Below are positions 46,138 to 58,539 of a stretch of 64,000 nt of DNA, piece after piece. Made by a program: the position numbers and the translations under genes. Within the stretch, counting starts at the first letter, position 1, and each line of letters starts with the position of its first letter. Source of the DNA: Flammula alnicola. Taxonomy: Eukaryota > Basidiomycota > Agaricomycetes > Agaricales > Strophariaceae. Under the pieces are notes generated by a model, which worked only from the letters and a program-made list of their open reading frames with translations, was not told the origin of the DNA and made no database searches. The DNA is taken from positions 744,001 to 808,000 of the forward strand of contig JADNRV010000001.1 in NCBI GenBank assembly GCA_015499995.1, read 5' to 3'.

Positions 46138-47807
46138 TCAAACTTGGGCAGTTCCAGCCCAGTCAGCTCTTGGCGCCCATTGCCTCACCATCCTGACCTT
46201 GCCTTTTCCCGACGCCTGCCTAAATGGTGGTAAGGTATAAACAGACAGGTCAATTAGTGGTTTGTCGTCGGGTGACCGTGGCGCGCCAGAGGATGTAGGT
46301 GATGTGCGCGCCGAGTGAACAGGGGACGAGGGTGGTGGAATCGAATCGCTGGCAGCTTGTTTCCCCGGCTTCTGCCCTGTCATGGGCGCGCCACCGCCCG
46401 CCTCTTCCTCTTCCTCCTCCTCCTCTTCTTCGTCGTCGTCCTCTCCTTCCACGACGTCCTGAACATAATATATATAAGCACAAATTAGACATTATGGTAT
46501 CAGGAAACAGTCTTACAGGATCAAAATCTTCCATTTGTCTGTCCTCATCCTCCTCTTCCTCATCATCATATTCATCGTCTTCATTAATCCAACGACCACG
46601 CCAATCAACCATATCCAGCTCTTCCGGGCTTTCTGGTCGCAGCCGCAGCCACTGCATTCGTGGTCCACTTTTAGCACGCTCGCTGACTTTGAATCCATAT
46701 ATCCTCGGAACGTAGACGTAGCCAGCAGCACGCTTCTGTCCACCATGAGGGTTGGGATTGACGAAAGGAGACGTGCGCGATCCATTGCTACCGGACACGC
46801 TCCTGGGAGATAAAGGAGACCCTCCAGCAGACGGCGCCTTCCAGAACGGCGCCGGTGCCAGCTCACGGTACGTTTGGAAGAATAGATGGGCAAATGTTGT
46901 CCCAAAGAATGCGCCTTTAATTAACGAGTAATGAGCCTCAACGAAAAAGATGCCCAGGATTGGCAACAAACTAACCGTCTACGCCCTGGAACCTGCTGCT
47001 GGGTGGAACGAATATATCATTGCAGTTCGGGCAGAACAGTTTGACCGTATCGTTGCCCGGAATATCGACGCGCCCACACGGTACGACGTTGCACCCGACG
47101 CAATAGACGCGCGGGCAAGAACCAAATACACCACTTTCATACTTCTCCGCCTGAAAAGGGTTTAGGTTCATCATTCCCAAAAACAATGATCAAGCATGCG
47201 GCACGCACCATCGCCTGCAGGCCGACACGCGTCAGAATGTACCGCTGGTGGACGAGGCCGTAGAGCATCTCCGCAGACGATTCAACAATTGAAACATCTG
47301 GGATCTTGGAGGTATCTTCGTCTTCAGTGGGGGGATAAGTACGACCGTCCGAGCGCCACGATTGAGAAAGAACCCACACCTGGTTCGACGTCCAAGACCA
47401 TCTCCATCGCTTCTTTCCAGAACGGCACCATCGTGTTCAGCCCGGTGAGGTTAAAATCGTCCTCGATGAAGTCTTCCGTCACTTCACAAAAATATTCGTG
47501 GCCCGGAAGAGAGCAGAACCAGCTGATCCATGTCAGCGTCGATGTCGGCGTAGATGAGGCTGCAGTGCAATCAATCGTCAGTCTAATCCCCGTCACAGAT
47601 GGGCCACAGATAAGGTACGACAAAATGCAGCAAAGCAGCAAGGGGGGGTTAACGACGATGGGGATGGCAGTACAACTCACTATATCCATCTTCCTGCTCT
47701 TCCGCTTCCTCCATGATCTCGTCACCCTCCCCTGTCCCACTAACGGCCTCCTCATCCGCGAGGGCTTGTTGAGGGTCTTCTGTCGGAGCCTTCTGCCTTG
47801 AGGCCAT
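46138..47807 (-). CDS. CKB1: Casein kinase II regulatory subunit beta
   Basis: CK2 beta forms the dimeric core of the CK2 holoenzyme and sets its substrate choice. The N-terminus is [20 protein letters not shown], followed by acidic sequence. The family core is [54 protein letters not shown] and [20 protein letters not shown]. The zinc-binding cysteines are CPRVYC and [29 protein letters not shown] and [20 protein letters not shown] complete the core. A long extra C-terminal tail is strongly acidic ([18 protein letters not shown]) and ends [11 protein letters not shown]. Such acidic tails occur in other fungal CK2 beta proteins. The introns are short. Whether this is CKB1- or CKB2-type is uncertain. 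Confidence 0.92.
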
Positions 47808-49406
47808 ATTCAAGGTTGGAAGATGTTCCTCGGGATATGGAGGTTGTTGCCTTTGTGGTAGTTGGGTGTGAGGATTCCAACTCCGATCAGTCATTTCTGG
47901 CCCTTGACCACTGATCATGATGTACAGGTTTTTGCATCTAAGTATACCTAGGTCTAGCGAGGCTTCGCTTGTCAGGTTCTTGTTGTTCCCGCCATCGGTT
48001 ACCTCTATGTTTCTGGATGTGCGCACGAAATCAAAAGTTTATCTGGAATCGAAGCTCCGATGACACCACCTGCGATCTACGACAAATATTAGCAGCCGCG
48101 CGCTGAGGGGTTTGGCATCGGCGCGAATTGTAACTTTCAGCCCATCCGACATGCTCCGTTTAGTGATCTTCAAAACCAAAAAAACCGACGTTATTCGAGA
48201 CTTTTGTGCTTCTGCTTCCTCTTTCTTTTAAAAATATTATTCTTCCCCTCGTTCTCTACTGTGCGGCATTCGATTTCGACGAGCCCTGCTTCAGTCAATG
48301 CATTGTTTATAGTCAGTGGCGTATGAATCAGTGCATGGAGAAGCAGTGGACGGCGGACAGTGAATATTTCTTGGTGGATGCAGCACTCAGCGCTCAGCAC
48401 TGATCACACATTGCGAATACTCTGGTGCCACCGCTCAGAAGGAGGTTTCAACTGTCCTAAAACCATCTCTGGTCGGAATTCTGCGATCCTTCGTAACTAT
48501 TCGTTCTTTGTCGCAGAGCATCTTCCTGCGTATGAAACTCCATCGATCACTAGTTTCAAAGTGGCTCAATGGCAATTTGACCGGTTCGAATCACTGGGGA
48601 TCATCTCTTTTACTCGCTTCGCTTTTGGCAATCTAGTTCGAGGGCTCGATATTCGGACCTCTTCTTCTGCGAGTCTCTATGGAGAGATAATCCCTCTCAA
48701 AGACCTCGAAATGCTCATCGATGTTAGTGCTCTGCGTTGTATTCATACTTTGGGCCTTCAAAGCTTCATCTGCTACTTGACTGGCATTATCTACATGACG
48801 AGGACTCCTTCCTTGATGCTGGCCGCTTCCACCCCGATTTTCTGACTGAAGATATGAATTGGTTGCCCATGGTCTACGCGGTATTATACTGCGCAACATA
48901 GTTGACACAGAAGATGAGCCCTGTCTCCACAAATTTGGGTCCATGAGCTTCCGCCCTATAGGCGAATGCAGAGATGTCAAACGATTCTCGATACTATGAC
49001 ACGACTGAAGGCTGTGTACAGTATGGCCTGACGCGTAGTGGGCGTGAGGACGAGGCATTTTCCCCGTGCCTTTTCTTCTGCGGAAAAATATTGCACCCTG
49101 CTAATCAGCCTTACAACACAATGTATAAACCTTCAAGGTCGCATTCCCCTCGACAGACTATATACTCTACTTCTACAACACTGCTCTTTTTGGCAATTGT
49201 GGCATCTTCGGAGTCTTCCCCGATTCCTGTCAGAAACAAATCCACCCATCAGGTCGTTGCGCGACCAGGGAGATATATCGTGTACAATTGATAGTGTGGT
49301 CAGAGTAATACTTCGCGTTCGAAATGAGTAAGAGTTCTACGAGACAAAAACATTTAAAATCCACTATCTAATACAGTTTGGTTGCCTTGGTGAGTATCTA
49401 AGCTAT
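47808..49406. other. Gene-free or unresolved 1.6-kb region
   Basis: Several frames of 100-160 codons overlap on opposite strands here (48360-48845 plus, 48633-49058 minus, 49122-49291 plus). None shows a family motif or a supporting splice chain. Unannotated small genes remain possible. The proximal part is the CK2 beta promoter, and the distal part contains the 3' end of the FEX1 gene. Confidence 0.35.
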
Positions 49407-50625
49407 CTACTGAAAGGTGCATGTTTGTTGTTCTTTCGCCCTACCAGTCCATATTGAAGAACCAAAAATTAAAAGGACCATTGCCTGACCTAAAAGCCAG
49501 CTAACTAGCACATATCTAATGGCCTTGTGTTTCCCAAAGTCACGAACCTCCGCTGCAAAGGTACTGACTGTCGTCAAACATCCACAATAACCATCAATCA
49601 GCCCTTGCAACAGGGAACATGCATTTTGTGAAACTGGCGCATTTGTCCTTTGCAAGACATGAAACGCGGCCAACAGTGCTGTGCCCAACGCATTGGCCAT
49701 AAGCGTTCCTGCGGGGAGTGCTTTAAAGCGTCGATTGAGCGCGATTGAAAGGAGATAGCGGGTAAGGGCCCCCGGAAAAGAGAAGAGGAGGGCCGCCGTT
49801 GCTTGATGTCGAAAACTCGCGGGGAGGAGGAAATAAGTCAGGAAGGTAGCTCCGTATGTTAACAGCGCGATGCAGCTCAGGCTATAGCGAGCTGTCCGCG
49901 CCATAAACCGTGGTTGGGGTATGGAAGGAGCGAGCATTGAGGCGATACCGTGGCCAAAGACTAGAGATCCAATGGACAAAGATAAAGTGATCGTCGATAT
50001 CCCCACGCCGTCAACGAACTTAAATACGGAACGCTGAGTGAGTTTCGCGCACGCAGACCAAACGTATACACTCACATCTCGAAGTCCCCCGCGCTTATAT
50101 TGGTTTGCATTGATCCAAGCGTTGAAGACGTCCATTTGCCAACCTGAAAAAGTGGTCAAGGAGCCACAAAATCCTAGACGAGGTGAATATACAACCAAAA
50201 GAGGAAGGATGTAGGGCTCTACCTGTTGTAATCGCAGTATATAAAGGACCATAACTAGATAAGTATCAGAGAAATTAAGTCTTCAAAAAAAAGTGCGATA
50301 CGTACTATTGTCCTATAGGCTCTTTGAATCTCACTCCAAATCCCATGATCAAGCAGCCCACTGCTTGCGCGTAGGCGAGTGGAAATATACTTTGGCCGTC
50401 ATACGTCGTTAAAGCAACCAATCCTAAGCGCGCGAGAGCCCCAAGGATGGAGGCCGGCATTAGAAGAACAATGACCGGGAAAGAAAGAGGATGGTATATT
50501 TTCGAGGGACGAATGCCCTCAGTGGCATCAGGTGGCCTGTCAATGCTCTCAGCCTGCCGCGTTTCCTCTGCATCCTGGGCAGCATGCACCCGAGTAGTCA
50601 GGTCAAACTCTTTATTGTTGTCCAT
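49407..50625 (-). CDS. FEX1: Fluoride exporter, two-domain Fluc/CrcB family
   Basis: Fungal FEX proteins are fluoride channels of the plasma membrane that protect the cell from environmental fluoride. They are fused duplicates of the bacterial CrcB subunit. The N-terminus (MDNNKEFDLTTRVHAAQDAE) is soluble. Domain 1: FPVIVLLMPASILGALARLG, YAQAVGCLIMGFGV, then TGFCGSLTTFSGWQMDVFNA. Domain 2: LFSFPGALTRYLLSIALNRR, MANALGTALLAAFHVLQ and DGYCGCLTTVSTFAAEVRDF. The two GxCGxxTT motifs, which line the pore, are both intact. The linker helix and last helix (SWLLGQAMVLLIFGSSIW) match the family. There are three introns. The start is at 50625; an upstream in-frame ATG at 50658 seems less likely. Confidence 0.92.
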
Positions 50626-51511
50626 CGGAGTGAAATGGGTCACGGAATAGATGTGCAAGACATTGATTGGTTTGAACCAAGATTGAACGATGTTTGTCTC
50701 ACAGCCTGGATGAATGACATAAGCAGATCACAACTCGCACCCGACGCGTCCGCCCGAGAGGAAATAAAAAATCCAGCATTGTGTATACGCACTGCATACG
50801 CGCATAAATGCATTATGCGTTACAGACAGATCACACCTTGCGCAGTAAACGACTGTCCGTGGCGGGTCCGGGAAACAAAAGGTGTCCAGCATGACAGGCG
50901 CAGTCCACTTCAGATTTATTTGTGGGTCAAGACACCCGAAAAGGCCTTGAAAAAGATTGGTATTCAATGCATATGATTATTATGGAGGGAATGTCAGAAA
51001 GAAGCGAAGCTCGTCTGGTGTTACGGAGAACTGGACAAGCATTATATCCTTCATCTACGTCTTGATCTCCTCCATTAGGCCATGGTCAAAATGAATCATT
51101 TCTGCCAGCCTTGGTTTTAGGCAGATCGTGAATGTAAGTGAAGAAACAAAAAGTGCAGGAATGTGGTATATATAGAAAGGGTTGAGGGCCGGTGAAAAGA
51201 CGGTAATGTGATCCGACCAAGATCCGACTCAAGTACAAGGTGGATGCATCCACTACCCATCCCTTTCGACTGCAAAGTTGTTCCACATGGCGTTACACAA
51301 CCTCTCCAGCCTTCTGCATTCATGTGGCAAGCCACGGTCCACTTAACGTACACTGCCCTGCTCCTCTAATCGCCCCTTCTGTCGCACCCTTTTCATTCCG
51401 CTCTCTCTCCCCGTTATTAAACTCTATCCTCTCCTTTTAAGCCGGTCCGAATTTTGGACTTGCAACCAGCTTCTCTTCCAGCTCGCTCACAAGAATAGCA
51501 AACAGACGAGA
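50626..51511. other. Divergent intergenic region of 0.9 kb
   Basis: The stretch separates divergent genes. Only short frames without motifs are found. A CT-rich tract (51395-51440) lies just before the downstream gene, as often seen near fungal transcription starts. Confidence 0.4.
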
Positions 51512-52159
51512 ATGGCCCCGACGTCTGCAATCCCAGACTTTTATTACTTTTGCTTTGGCGCATATGAGCCTTTCCTTACCTTGGTTGGTTTCCTGGGAAC
51601 ATTGGCGTACGTTAATCTTTGTCAATCCATAATCTACAGCCGACTCACTTTTTCTTCTGCAGCGATCCTTTGACGGTATGCATAGCAGGACGTCTGTATA
51701 TATAGACTGACCTTATAAGTGCTGTTACAGGCACATAATTCTCAAGCACCTTGGTTGACCGACGCACTACCTTATAATGTGCTACCAACCGCAACCTTCG
51801 TGACAATACTCCAACTCTCTCATGTCTGTGCATTGCTCGGTCTCGTCAACCTTTTCGTCCTTTCTGCTGTGCGCGCACATCTGCAAGGCAACCCTGCCCT
51901 TCAAGAGAAGATCGTCTTCTCCCTCCTCACCCCCCTCCTTATTGGTGATATATTTCACCTGACCTTGACCCTCTGGGCTTTGGGAGATGATAGATGGAAT
52001 ATCCAAAGTTGGAGTCCCATGTTATGGACTACACTAATCCTCGGATTGACCTTGATGATACCCCGCGTTTGCTGGCATCTAGGAATAGGTCGCTATGTTG
52101 ATTCTAGAGATACATCATTCCGGAAAGGTTACGTTCCAGCACCGACAATGAAGGGTTGA
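51512..52159 (+). CDS. Small multi-pass membrane protein of unknown function
   Basis: Exons give MAPTSAIPDFYYFCFGAYEP, FLTLVGFLGTLADPLTAHNS and then a 146-codon frame. At least four hydrophobic helices are visible: FLTLVGFLGTLA; FVTILQLSHVCALLGLVNLF; IVFSLLTPLLIGDIFHLTLT; MLWTTLILGLTLMIPRVCWH. The length of about 175-180 residues and the conserved-looking YFxFGAYEPFLTLxGFLG start resemble a family of uncharacterised fungal membrane proteins (the DUF7704 type, from memory). I cannot name a function. There are two short introns. Confidence 0.75.
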
Positions 52160-52363
52160 TGTTTTAATCATTGACTGATGATTGGACGGTGAACATTCAA
52201 ACTTCCACATTTATGCGTTTCCTTTGTAGATAGAGTACTTTACGGAATGGGTCATTTATTCAGAGGGGTAATCAAAAATGTTTTAACTACTGTTCTAGGG
52301 TTTACTAGTGGTACAAGTCGTGCAATCCCATCTCTTCCGAATCAGAACAGTGAACAACAAGAT

Positions 52364-55263
52364 TTAATAAGGCGAGTTGACGATGGAGGAATGACTCTGG
52401 AAACCTGGTGCAAGGGAGTGCCGTGTCGGTCGCTTCAGATTCTTCTTATTAACAGCCAATACATTGTTATCCAAGGCAACGATCTACATCGAAAGGCGTC
52501 AGACGTATTCACATCCAAAGACGAAATAAAAATTTACAATCTCCTTGTCATCTCCAAACTTAAAGTTATCTTGCACGACATGGTCCTCGTATTTCTTGAT
52601 CTCGTAAGACTCATATTTGCCCTTCTTGACCTTCGCCAAGTCCCAGGCAATGACGAATTGTCCGGTGGAAGTGACGATGGCGTTCTCGTCTTGGCCTTCT
52701 TTTTGATTAAATCTAGACAGTTCGTTAGAATATATTTAGCTCTAGAGGCGTAAGCCAGGACTTACCTGGCCGGCGTGAACGAAATCTTGTTGCCCATATA
52801 TGCAACGTGTTGCGCCATCAGCTGAAGGCGAATAGGCCGTGGCTTCGAAGTCGCGGGGAAGCTTCGGTCAAAGCCCAATTGACCGGCATAGCGACCTTCA
52901 CCGATGAGGGTATCAATGAAGATAAGGTATGTCTGTGTCGTCGCCACAATATATCGGCCATTCGCCGTGACGTCGATACCGAGAATAGGATCACCAAGAG
53001 GTGGAAGCGCCGTCTTCGCGTTCTTTCCTATGGAATCGAAAAGTCGAATATCACCCTTTTCACTGGCAACAGCAAGTTTCCCTGATGCCGTGGTAGTAAC
53101 ACCTGAGAACTTATTCTTGCTGACGTATTGCTTGTACTGGCTATCCACCAGTTTGTTGCCAGCCACACGAGGGTCGATGCGGAAGAGTGAGTTATGTGAG
53201 ACACCAACCAGAGTTTGCTCTCTGGTGGTCGGCGCGAATTTGTTGTCTGGGGCGATGTGGTCGACGGTGATATCATCATGAACTTTCCATTCTTCGACGA
53301 CTTTTCCGCGCTCGATATCCATACTGTACAACGAGTTAGGGTCGGTAGGATGTTGGAGTATCATCTTCGTGTCTTGGTCATGCAACATAACCTATGATGC
53401 AATCGTTAGCGTTCGTGCACTGGAAAATTTATGTATGACCGACATTTGTGGGCTTGAATCCCTTTCCTTTCGGTGTAGCAATGTTACTGATTGTTGCATA
53501 ATACTTGACGGAATGGTCGTTGGAATGATTAAATACTCCAATATTGTTTCCGCGGACGACGTAAGATCGGTCGCCCTTGTAACCGACAGTTAGTTGCGAG
53601 TTGCGCTCGCCGGTGATTGGGTCTTTAGGCGCATCTTCGTCCTCTGCTTCCTCTTCGCCGTCAGACTCGTCGCTGGCCTCTGATCATGGTATTAGAAAGT
53701 TACTACAATACGACCAAGAAAAGGGGACAAACCTTCATCAGGATCCAAATCTAGAGCGACTTGTTCTTCGTCTTCATCGTCATCCTCCACATCTTTCATT
53801 TCGACGTCCTCGTTGGCACTCATCACATAGCTTTGCTCCTCGGGCTAGAAATTATTTTCAGAACTAAAATTTAAAAGGGTATCCCAAATTAAGTAACTAT
53901 ACCTTGGCTTTGCCCCAAGGAACTTGATGGAGGGTTTGCCACATAGCCTGAGTAAAGACCTGCATCAATTGCCCAAAGTCCTCCGGGGTGGCAAAACGGA
54001 ACAGCCAACTGCTCTGCGAACCATTGTCACCCAGATGATTCCACGTCAGTGAAAGCATTTTGTGGGAAAACTTCTGGTTCATGTCCGAGCAGATCCTGTG
54101 TGCTAGAATTATGCCCTTATCGTTTGAAGCGGTAAGCCAGTAAGTGTATTTCGCGTCCGTTTGCTCGGTAATTCTGGCAATGACGACACCATCATTCCGG
54201 AAGTCTGCAGCGTCAAGGTCCCACAGGTACAGCTCGGCCTCCTCTTGGAAAAGAACGGTCATATGGGACATGAATGAGTCGGCGGCCTCGGCTTGGCTTC
54301 TTTGTTCTGGTGTCTCTTCTTCTGCATCAACCACGATGGGGGTGGCCTCCGAGGATGTTTCTCGCTGAATCTCCGCCTTCTTCTCTACTTTGCGTCTCGG
54401 TTTGACTTTCGGAGCGGCAGGTGGACTTCGTATATAAGTATGAGTGGAAATGTGACTGCCAGATAGATTGTCACTTACTGCCAGACGAATTGCTCCAATG
54501 TAGTATCCTGAATGTTATCGGCGCTTGTCTTGTACTTGCGTTCATACATGGCACGATACATGCACGTCTCGAAGAACGCTCGTGTTGGTGCGTTGGTTCC
54601 CGTAGCAACAAATTCAAAAAATTCGTCGACGTCACCGTGGAGATCGCGCCAGACAAAGTTTGGTTCGCCATCTGTCTCTCCAGTACGGAACTCGAGCTCC
54701 TCACTGATTAGGAACACCTTCTCTTCATCAGCTAGTGAATTTTGTATCAGACATCAAGCGGCCTATAATAAGGGACAAGTTCACTTTACTCACTCTCGTC
54801 TTCATCCTCTAACAAATCCTGATCTCCTTCTTCATAAACCTTGGTGATAACCAGTTGGAAGTTGTGTTCGACGGAAGGAAGACGTCGAATAGTGGCCATG
54901 CAATCGTTGTATCTTTGCTTCCAGAGTTAAACATCAATGCCACGTTAAGAACTTCGTGAACCTACATGCACTCTCGCGATGTTCGAATGTTGCCCGGTCG
55001 CACGAGATAGAGTTGGCCTGCGATCAAAGAATGAGCGCTTGCAGGCAATGGAGGTGTGAAAACAGCGCACCAGACGAGATCTTGACAACTTCTGCGGCAT
55101 TTGGATCTTCTGTGGTATAAGTCAGTCGTAATGAAGGAGTTGGTACGATCTCTAAACACTGACGCCAGACCTTGCCAATAACTAGAAACCATTAAATGGC
55201 TTCAGTCAAATAGAGATCTTGGTGGTTGAAATAGGGAAACTCACGGCTTCGAAAAATGTTCAT
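52364..55263 (-). CDS. VID27: VID27-family protein (WD40-like C-terminal domain)
   Basis: Vid27 is a large cytoplasmic protein linked in yeast to vacuolar import and degradation of gluconeogenic enzymes. Its molecular role is poorly known. The ATG at 55263 gives MNIFRS. Then come ALFSHLH-like sequence and LILGQLYLVRPGNIRTSRE. SVEHNFQLVITKVYEEGDQD follows. The central part has EELEFRTGETDGEPNFVWRD, FFETCMYRAMYERKYKTSAD and an acidic stretch. The C-terminal propeller-like region reads LTVGYKGDRSYVVRGNNIGV, MLHDQDTKMILQHPTDPNSL, IERGKVVEEWKV, PTTREQTLVGVSHNSLFRID, FSGVTTTASGKLAVASEKGD and YIVATTQTYLIFIDTL. A last exon ends SIVNSPY, stop 52364-52366. There are about ten introns. Confidence 0.9.
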
Positions 55264-55577
55264 GGTATAAGTACGCTCGCGAACGTTATGGATAAGGTTA
55301 ATAACGGCCCAAGCGATGATGGAGCACCTAGAAGTGGAACGAACGAACTGACTCCTAGAAATACAAAGGTACCGATTTGGGCCTTTGGCATTTGCCTTTC
55401 ACGTCGTGACCAAGTCACGATATCTGCATCACATCGCGTGACTCACTGATTCAACTGAGCTTGGCATTATGTCAATGAATCTCTTGACTTGAACGTCTCG
55501 ATACAGCTGCTTACTTCCGCTTTCTGAAACGTCGCTCCTGACGGAAGAATAAACGAGCGACCAAAACGCCTTAATCA

Positions 55578-56038
55578 ATGTCTGGTACGCCCCCGCGATT
55601 AAGTTCGCCGTTATCTGGGCCTACTTCCCCAAGTAAGCATCGAGGCCAGCAATCTGGGATTCGCGAATCAAGCTAAGACCCGTTTTGACTGAGCAGGAAG
55701 CCCTGGAACCCCTCTGAGGCCCAGGAATAATACTTCATTCTTTTCAAGTTCGGTGGACGTAAGTTCCTCGGTTATTCAGACTTCAAACGAGCGCTAACCC
55801 TGAGCTCAAATGTGTTTCCCTAAATTTATTTCTATTCTAGGACAACTCTCCAACGTCTACGCTCTCCGAATCCGTTCGAGGCAACTCGTTTAGACTAGAC
55901 AATTCGCCAAACGCCCTCCGCAACTTTGCTAATGGCACTCCGAGACGGCAACTGTTAGTCCGTTCAGACCCATCCATGTTGACCTGCTTCGACCCTGCGG
56001 ATAAGGAGCTGTATGATCTATGGGCACCAAATCATTGA
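55578..56038 (+). CDS. Short conserved protein with a CFDPADKELYDLWAP C-terminus
   Basis: Function is unknown. Three exons join in phase: MSGTPPRLSSPLSGPTSP, then RSPGTPLRPRNNTSFFSSSV, then DNSPTSTLSESVRGNSFRLD. The protein ends RRQLLVRSDPSMLTCFDPAD then KELYDLWAPNH, with TGA at 56036-56038. It is about 105 residues, Ser/Pro-rich and probably disordered apart from the C-terminal motif. I recall similar short agaricomycete sequences but cannot name a family. It lies divergent from VID27 with 314 bp between starts. Confidence 0.7.
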
Positions 56039-56399
56039 GGTTCGAGACTGCTCCGTTTCTATCCAACGTTACATGGGCGCCATGTTATGACTACTCTATT
56101 GAAATGTATGTAAGTACTCTCCAAGTCCGCAATGACAACCTACGCTCCTATGATTCACCAGAAAGTAATATTTCTTCTTGGCAGTTCGGCGAAATCAGAG
56201 CTCTCGGCGCCCGTTTTACAGTCTATCGCATAAAAATCATGACAACCCTGTGGTTTCGGCTGTTCGGGACATGTCCCATGTGGCTGTCCTGGGAACGGCC
56301 AAAAATACTTCTTGGTACCTTGACTGCTTGCAGCATCAGTAAATGCGGGGCACCCATGCTTGCTTTATAACAGCCATTGCAGATTTCCATTTCTTTCTG
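56039..56399. other. Intergenic region upstream of the RTA1-like gene
   Basis: These 361 bp between two plus-strand genes contain no recognisable gene. Confidence 0.35.
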
Positions 56400-57716
56400 A
56401 TGTTTATGCACCGTCGATCTGCACTGTTCCTTCTTTTCGTGTTGATATCTTCCACTAGTGCTGCTCAACACACAAATCTTCCTCGTCCTGATCCATTCGT
56501 TGACCCCAGACATGATCCGTACAATCCTCTCAAGTACATCGCCTCAAACACTCTGACCGGCATTGCATTCTGTAAGCTTTCATGAATCCAGACTACCATT
56601 GTACCCTGGCTTATTCTAATGTCATAATTCGAAGCGCTGGTGCTTGTAGTTGCAATTACGCAGACGTGGTTCATCAAGAAATGGGGCGCGAAATGGATGA
56701 TGTCCATGACAATAGGAGCGTATTGTGCGTAAATCGCAACAACTTTTGAGTTCAGGAAGACTAATGCGGAATTTCTAGGTTTTGCCTTGGGACTTGGTAC
56801 CCGTTTTGGGTTGCATGTCCATCCACAAGCTCATGGGCTGTATATCGTTGAATACCTATTCGTCGTTCTTTCGGTGAGATATATGTATACAAACTTTCAA
56901 GGTTTTTATTTATATATTCCTACTATTTAGCCATGTGCATTCATTGCTGCAGATTACGTGCTGCTCGGTCGACTTGCCAAACACATCGATGCAGACCAAC
57001 ATCTTCTTGTGTCTAGTCGTAAAATCACGCTTGTGTTTGTTACGTCGGATGTGACGACATTCCTCATCCAGGTCGGTTTCTGCGTTATCTACTATCAATA
57101 CTGATACCATGTCTACTATCTAGGCTACTGGAGGTTCTATGTCGGCCTCAGCAAATGATCCAAGCATGGCATTAGCTGGCTCGCGCGTAAGTCCTCGGAG
57201 GACTATTCATGGTAGGAGAACCATCTAACACTCCTTCAGGTCTTCCTTGGTGGTCTTGCTGCGCAGTTGCTCTCGTTCGTTTTATTTTCGTGTCTATACC
57301 TGATCTTCCTCTACCGTGTTCGCAAATACAACCCGGATACCTGGTCAATGGATAAAAGCAAAGTATGGTACAAATCTTGGCTTGCTCTGGCGAGTGCTTG
57401 TTTATTAGCTGTATCGGGATCTTGGTCTGTCACAAATATACCTCGTCCATCATCGATCTGAGGACTGATTCTTATTCTTGCTTTTCAGATTCGATCATGC
57501 TACAGGGTTGTGGAGTTGTCTGAAGGCTTCCAAGGCCGCCTCGCAACATCTGAGCCATTTTTTTACGGGCTGGACACACTGCCGCTGTTCATTGCTATTG
57601 TTGTGTATATTCCTTTCTGGCCAGGACGGTTCATCATTCCGAATGACAAGCCTAGCGAGGAGATTATTGAAAATCGCTTAGACTCGGAGAAGAGTACGGG
57701 CTCGTCCGAACCTTAG
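56400..57716 (+). CDS. RTA1-like (lipid-translocating exporter family) seven-helix membrane protein
   Basis: RTA1/RSB1-type proteins are fungal seven-transmembrane proteins linked to export of long-chain bases and resistance to toxic lipids or azoles. A cleavable-looking N-terminus (MFMHRRSALFLLFVLISSTS) is followed by DPYNPLKYIASNTLTGIAFS. Helices are LVLVVAITQTWFIKKWGAKW, MMSMTIGAYCFALGLGTRFG, LYIVEYLFVVLSPCAFIAAD, YVLLGRLAKHI, LVFVTSDVTTFLIQATGGSM, GLAAQLLSFVLFSCLYLIFL and FYGLDTLPLFIAIVVYIPFW. The conserved core SPCAFxAADY and the FxxSDVxxFxIQxxGG motif are typical of the family. The tail is acidic. There are about eight short introns. ATG at 56406 is a possible alternative start. Confidence 0.88.
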
Positions 57717-57778
57717 ATTACAGGACATTTATTATAGATATAAATACTGCATATACTGTACATGAACATATTTACCTT

Positions 57779-58342
57779 CTATAATGTGCTTAGAAAAGCG
57801 GACAACCCTGTTGGCTTCGCTTCCTCTGTGTTTGTCCGTTTCTTCTCTTTTTCGCGGTTCCGTTGCAGCATTTCTTGCAGTGTGGACGACTTCTTCACGC
57901 TGGACCCTTGTGGAGGTCGATTTTTGAAGGGAATAGCAATTTTAGGTGAAGAGGACACGGGTGTTATTGTATCGGATAGTTTTGTATTGGATGGCAAGGC
58001 AGTCAATTGGTCACAAGTAGGAGGACTCGGTGCAGGCAGCACTGCTTGTGCATTTACGGATCTGCGCTTCCGAGGTGGAAAGGAAACAGCCTCTCCTTTC
58101 TCAATAGGAGTAGATATAGCTGCTCCGCAGGCATAGCAGGATGCTGCGATGGCACGCGAGGGGCGAGGGTTTTGTTTCGAACGCACAATTCTGGTGCGAA
58201 TGGTGAGGTCCGAGCCGCATCTGCAACACGAGTATTGGGAATCTAAACGCGTGCGAGAGGCATGGAGAGCGGCGAGGTTTGATGATACGGGGAGGAGAAT
58301 AAAAGTGAGGGCTTGCTCGAATTTCACAGTTGCTGGATCCAT
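57779..58342 (-). CDS. RNase P/MRP Rpr2/Rpp21/Snm1-like protein
   Basis: This is probably a zinc-binding protein of the RNase P/RNase MRP complexes that process tRNA and rRNA precursors. The intronless frame starts MDPATVKFEQALTFILLPVS at 58342. An N-terminal helical part leads to SQYSCCRCGSDLTIRTRIVR and AASCYACGAA, giving two CxxC pairs about 35 residues apart, as in the Rpr2/Rpp21 domain. A Pro/Ser-rich basic tail follows, with LQEMLQRNREKEKKR near the C-terminus. The length of about 187 residues is longer than Rpp21 and fits Snm1-like proteins. An in-frame upstream ATG at 58507 was not chosen because the extra part lacks conserved sequence. Family assignment rests on a short motif. Confidence 0.65.
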   Translation of the reverse strand: MDPATVKFEQALTFILLPVSSNLAALHASRTRLDSQYSCCRCGSDLTIRTRIVRSKQNPRPSRAIAASCYACGAAISTPIEKGEAVSFPPRKRRSVNAQAVLPAPSPPTCDQLTALPSNTKLSDTITPVSSSPKIAIPFKNRPPQGSSVKKSSTLQEMLQRNREKEKKRTNTEEAKPTGLSAFLSTL

Positions 58343-58539
58343 CCACGTCCAACTTGACTCAAATTGAAATAGCGGCAAAATAAAGGAGATGATACCACGT
58401 GACAGGGCAAGGTCATTGTATTCCCGAAATAGATAGTGTGGTTGGAACTTTGTAGAGTCGTTATTGTTCTGGATGGCCGAATTGTTTTCAAATAAAGAGG
58501 CCTTCAAGACTGCGTGCGAGGGTCTTTGTTTTGTCCGAA

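Noticed and set aside
48360..49291. Three overlapping frames: plus 48360-48845, minus 48633-49058 and a plus frame with a signal-peptide-like start near 49122.
   Set aside because: They lie on opposite strands over the same bases, show no family motif and cannot be linked to a splice chain. I describe the region but call no gene.
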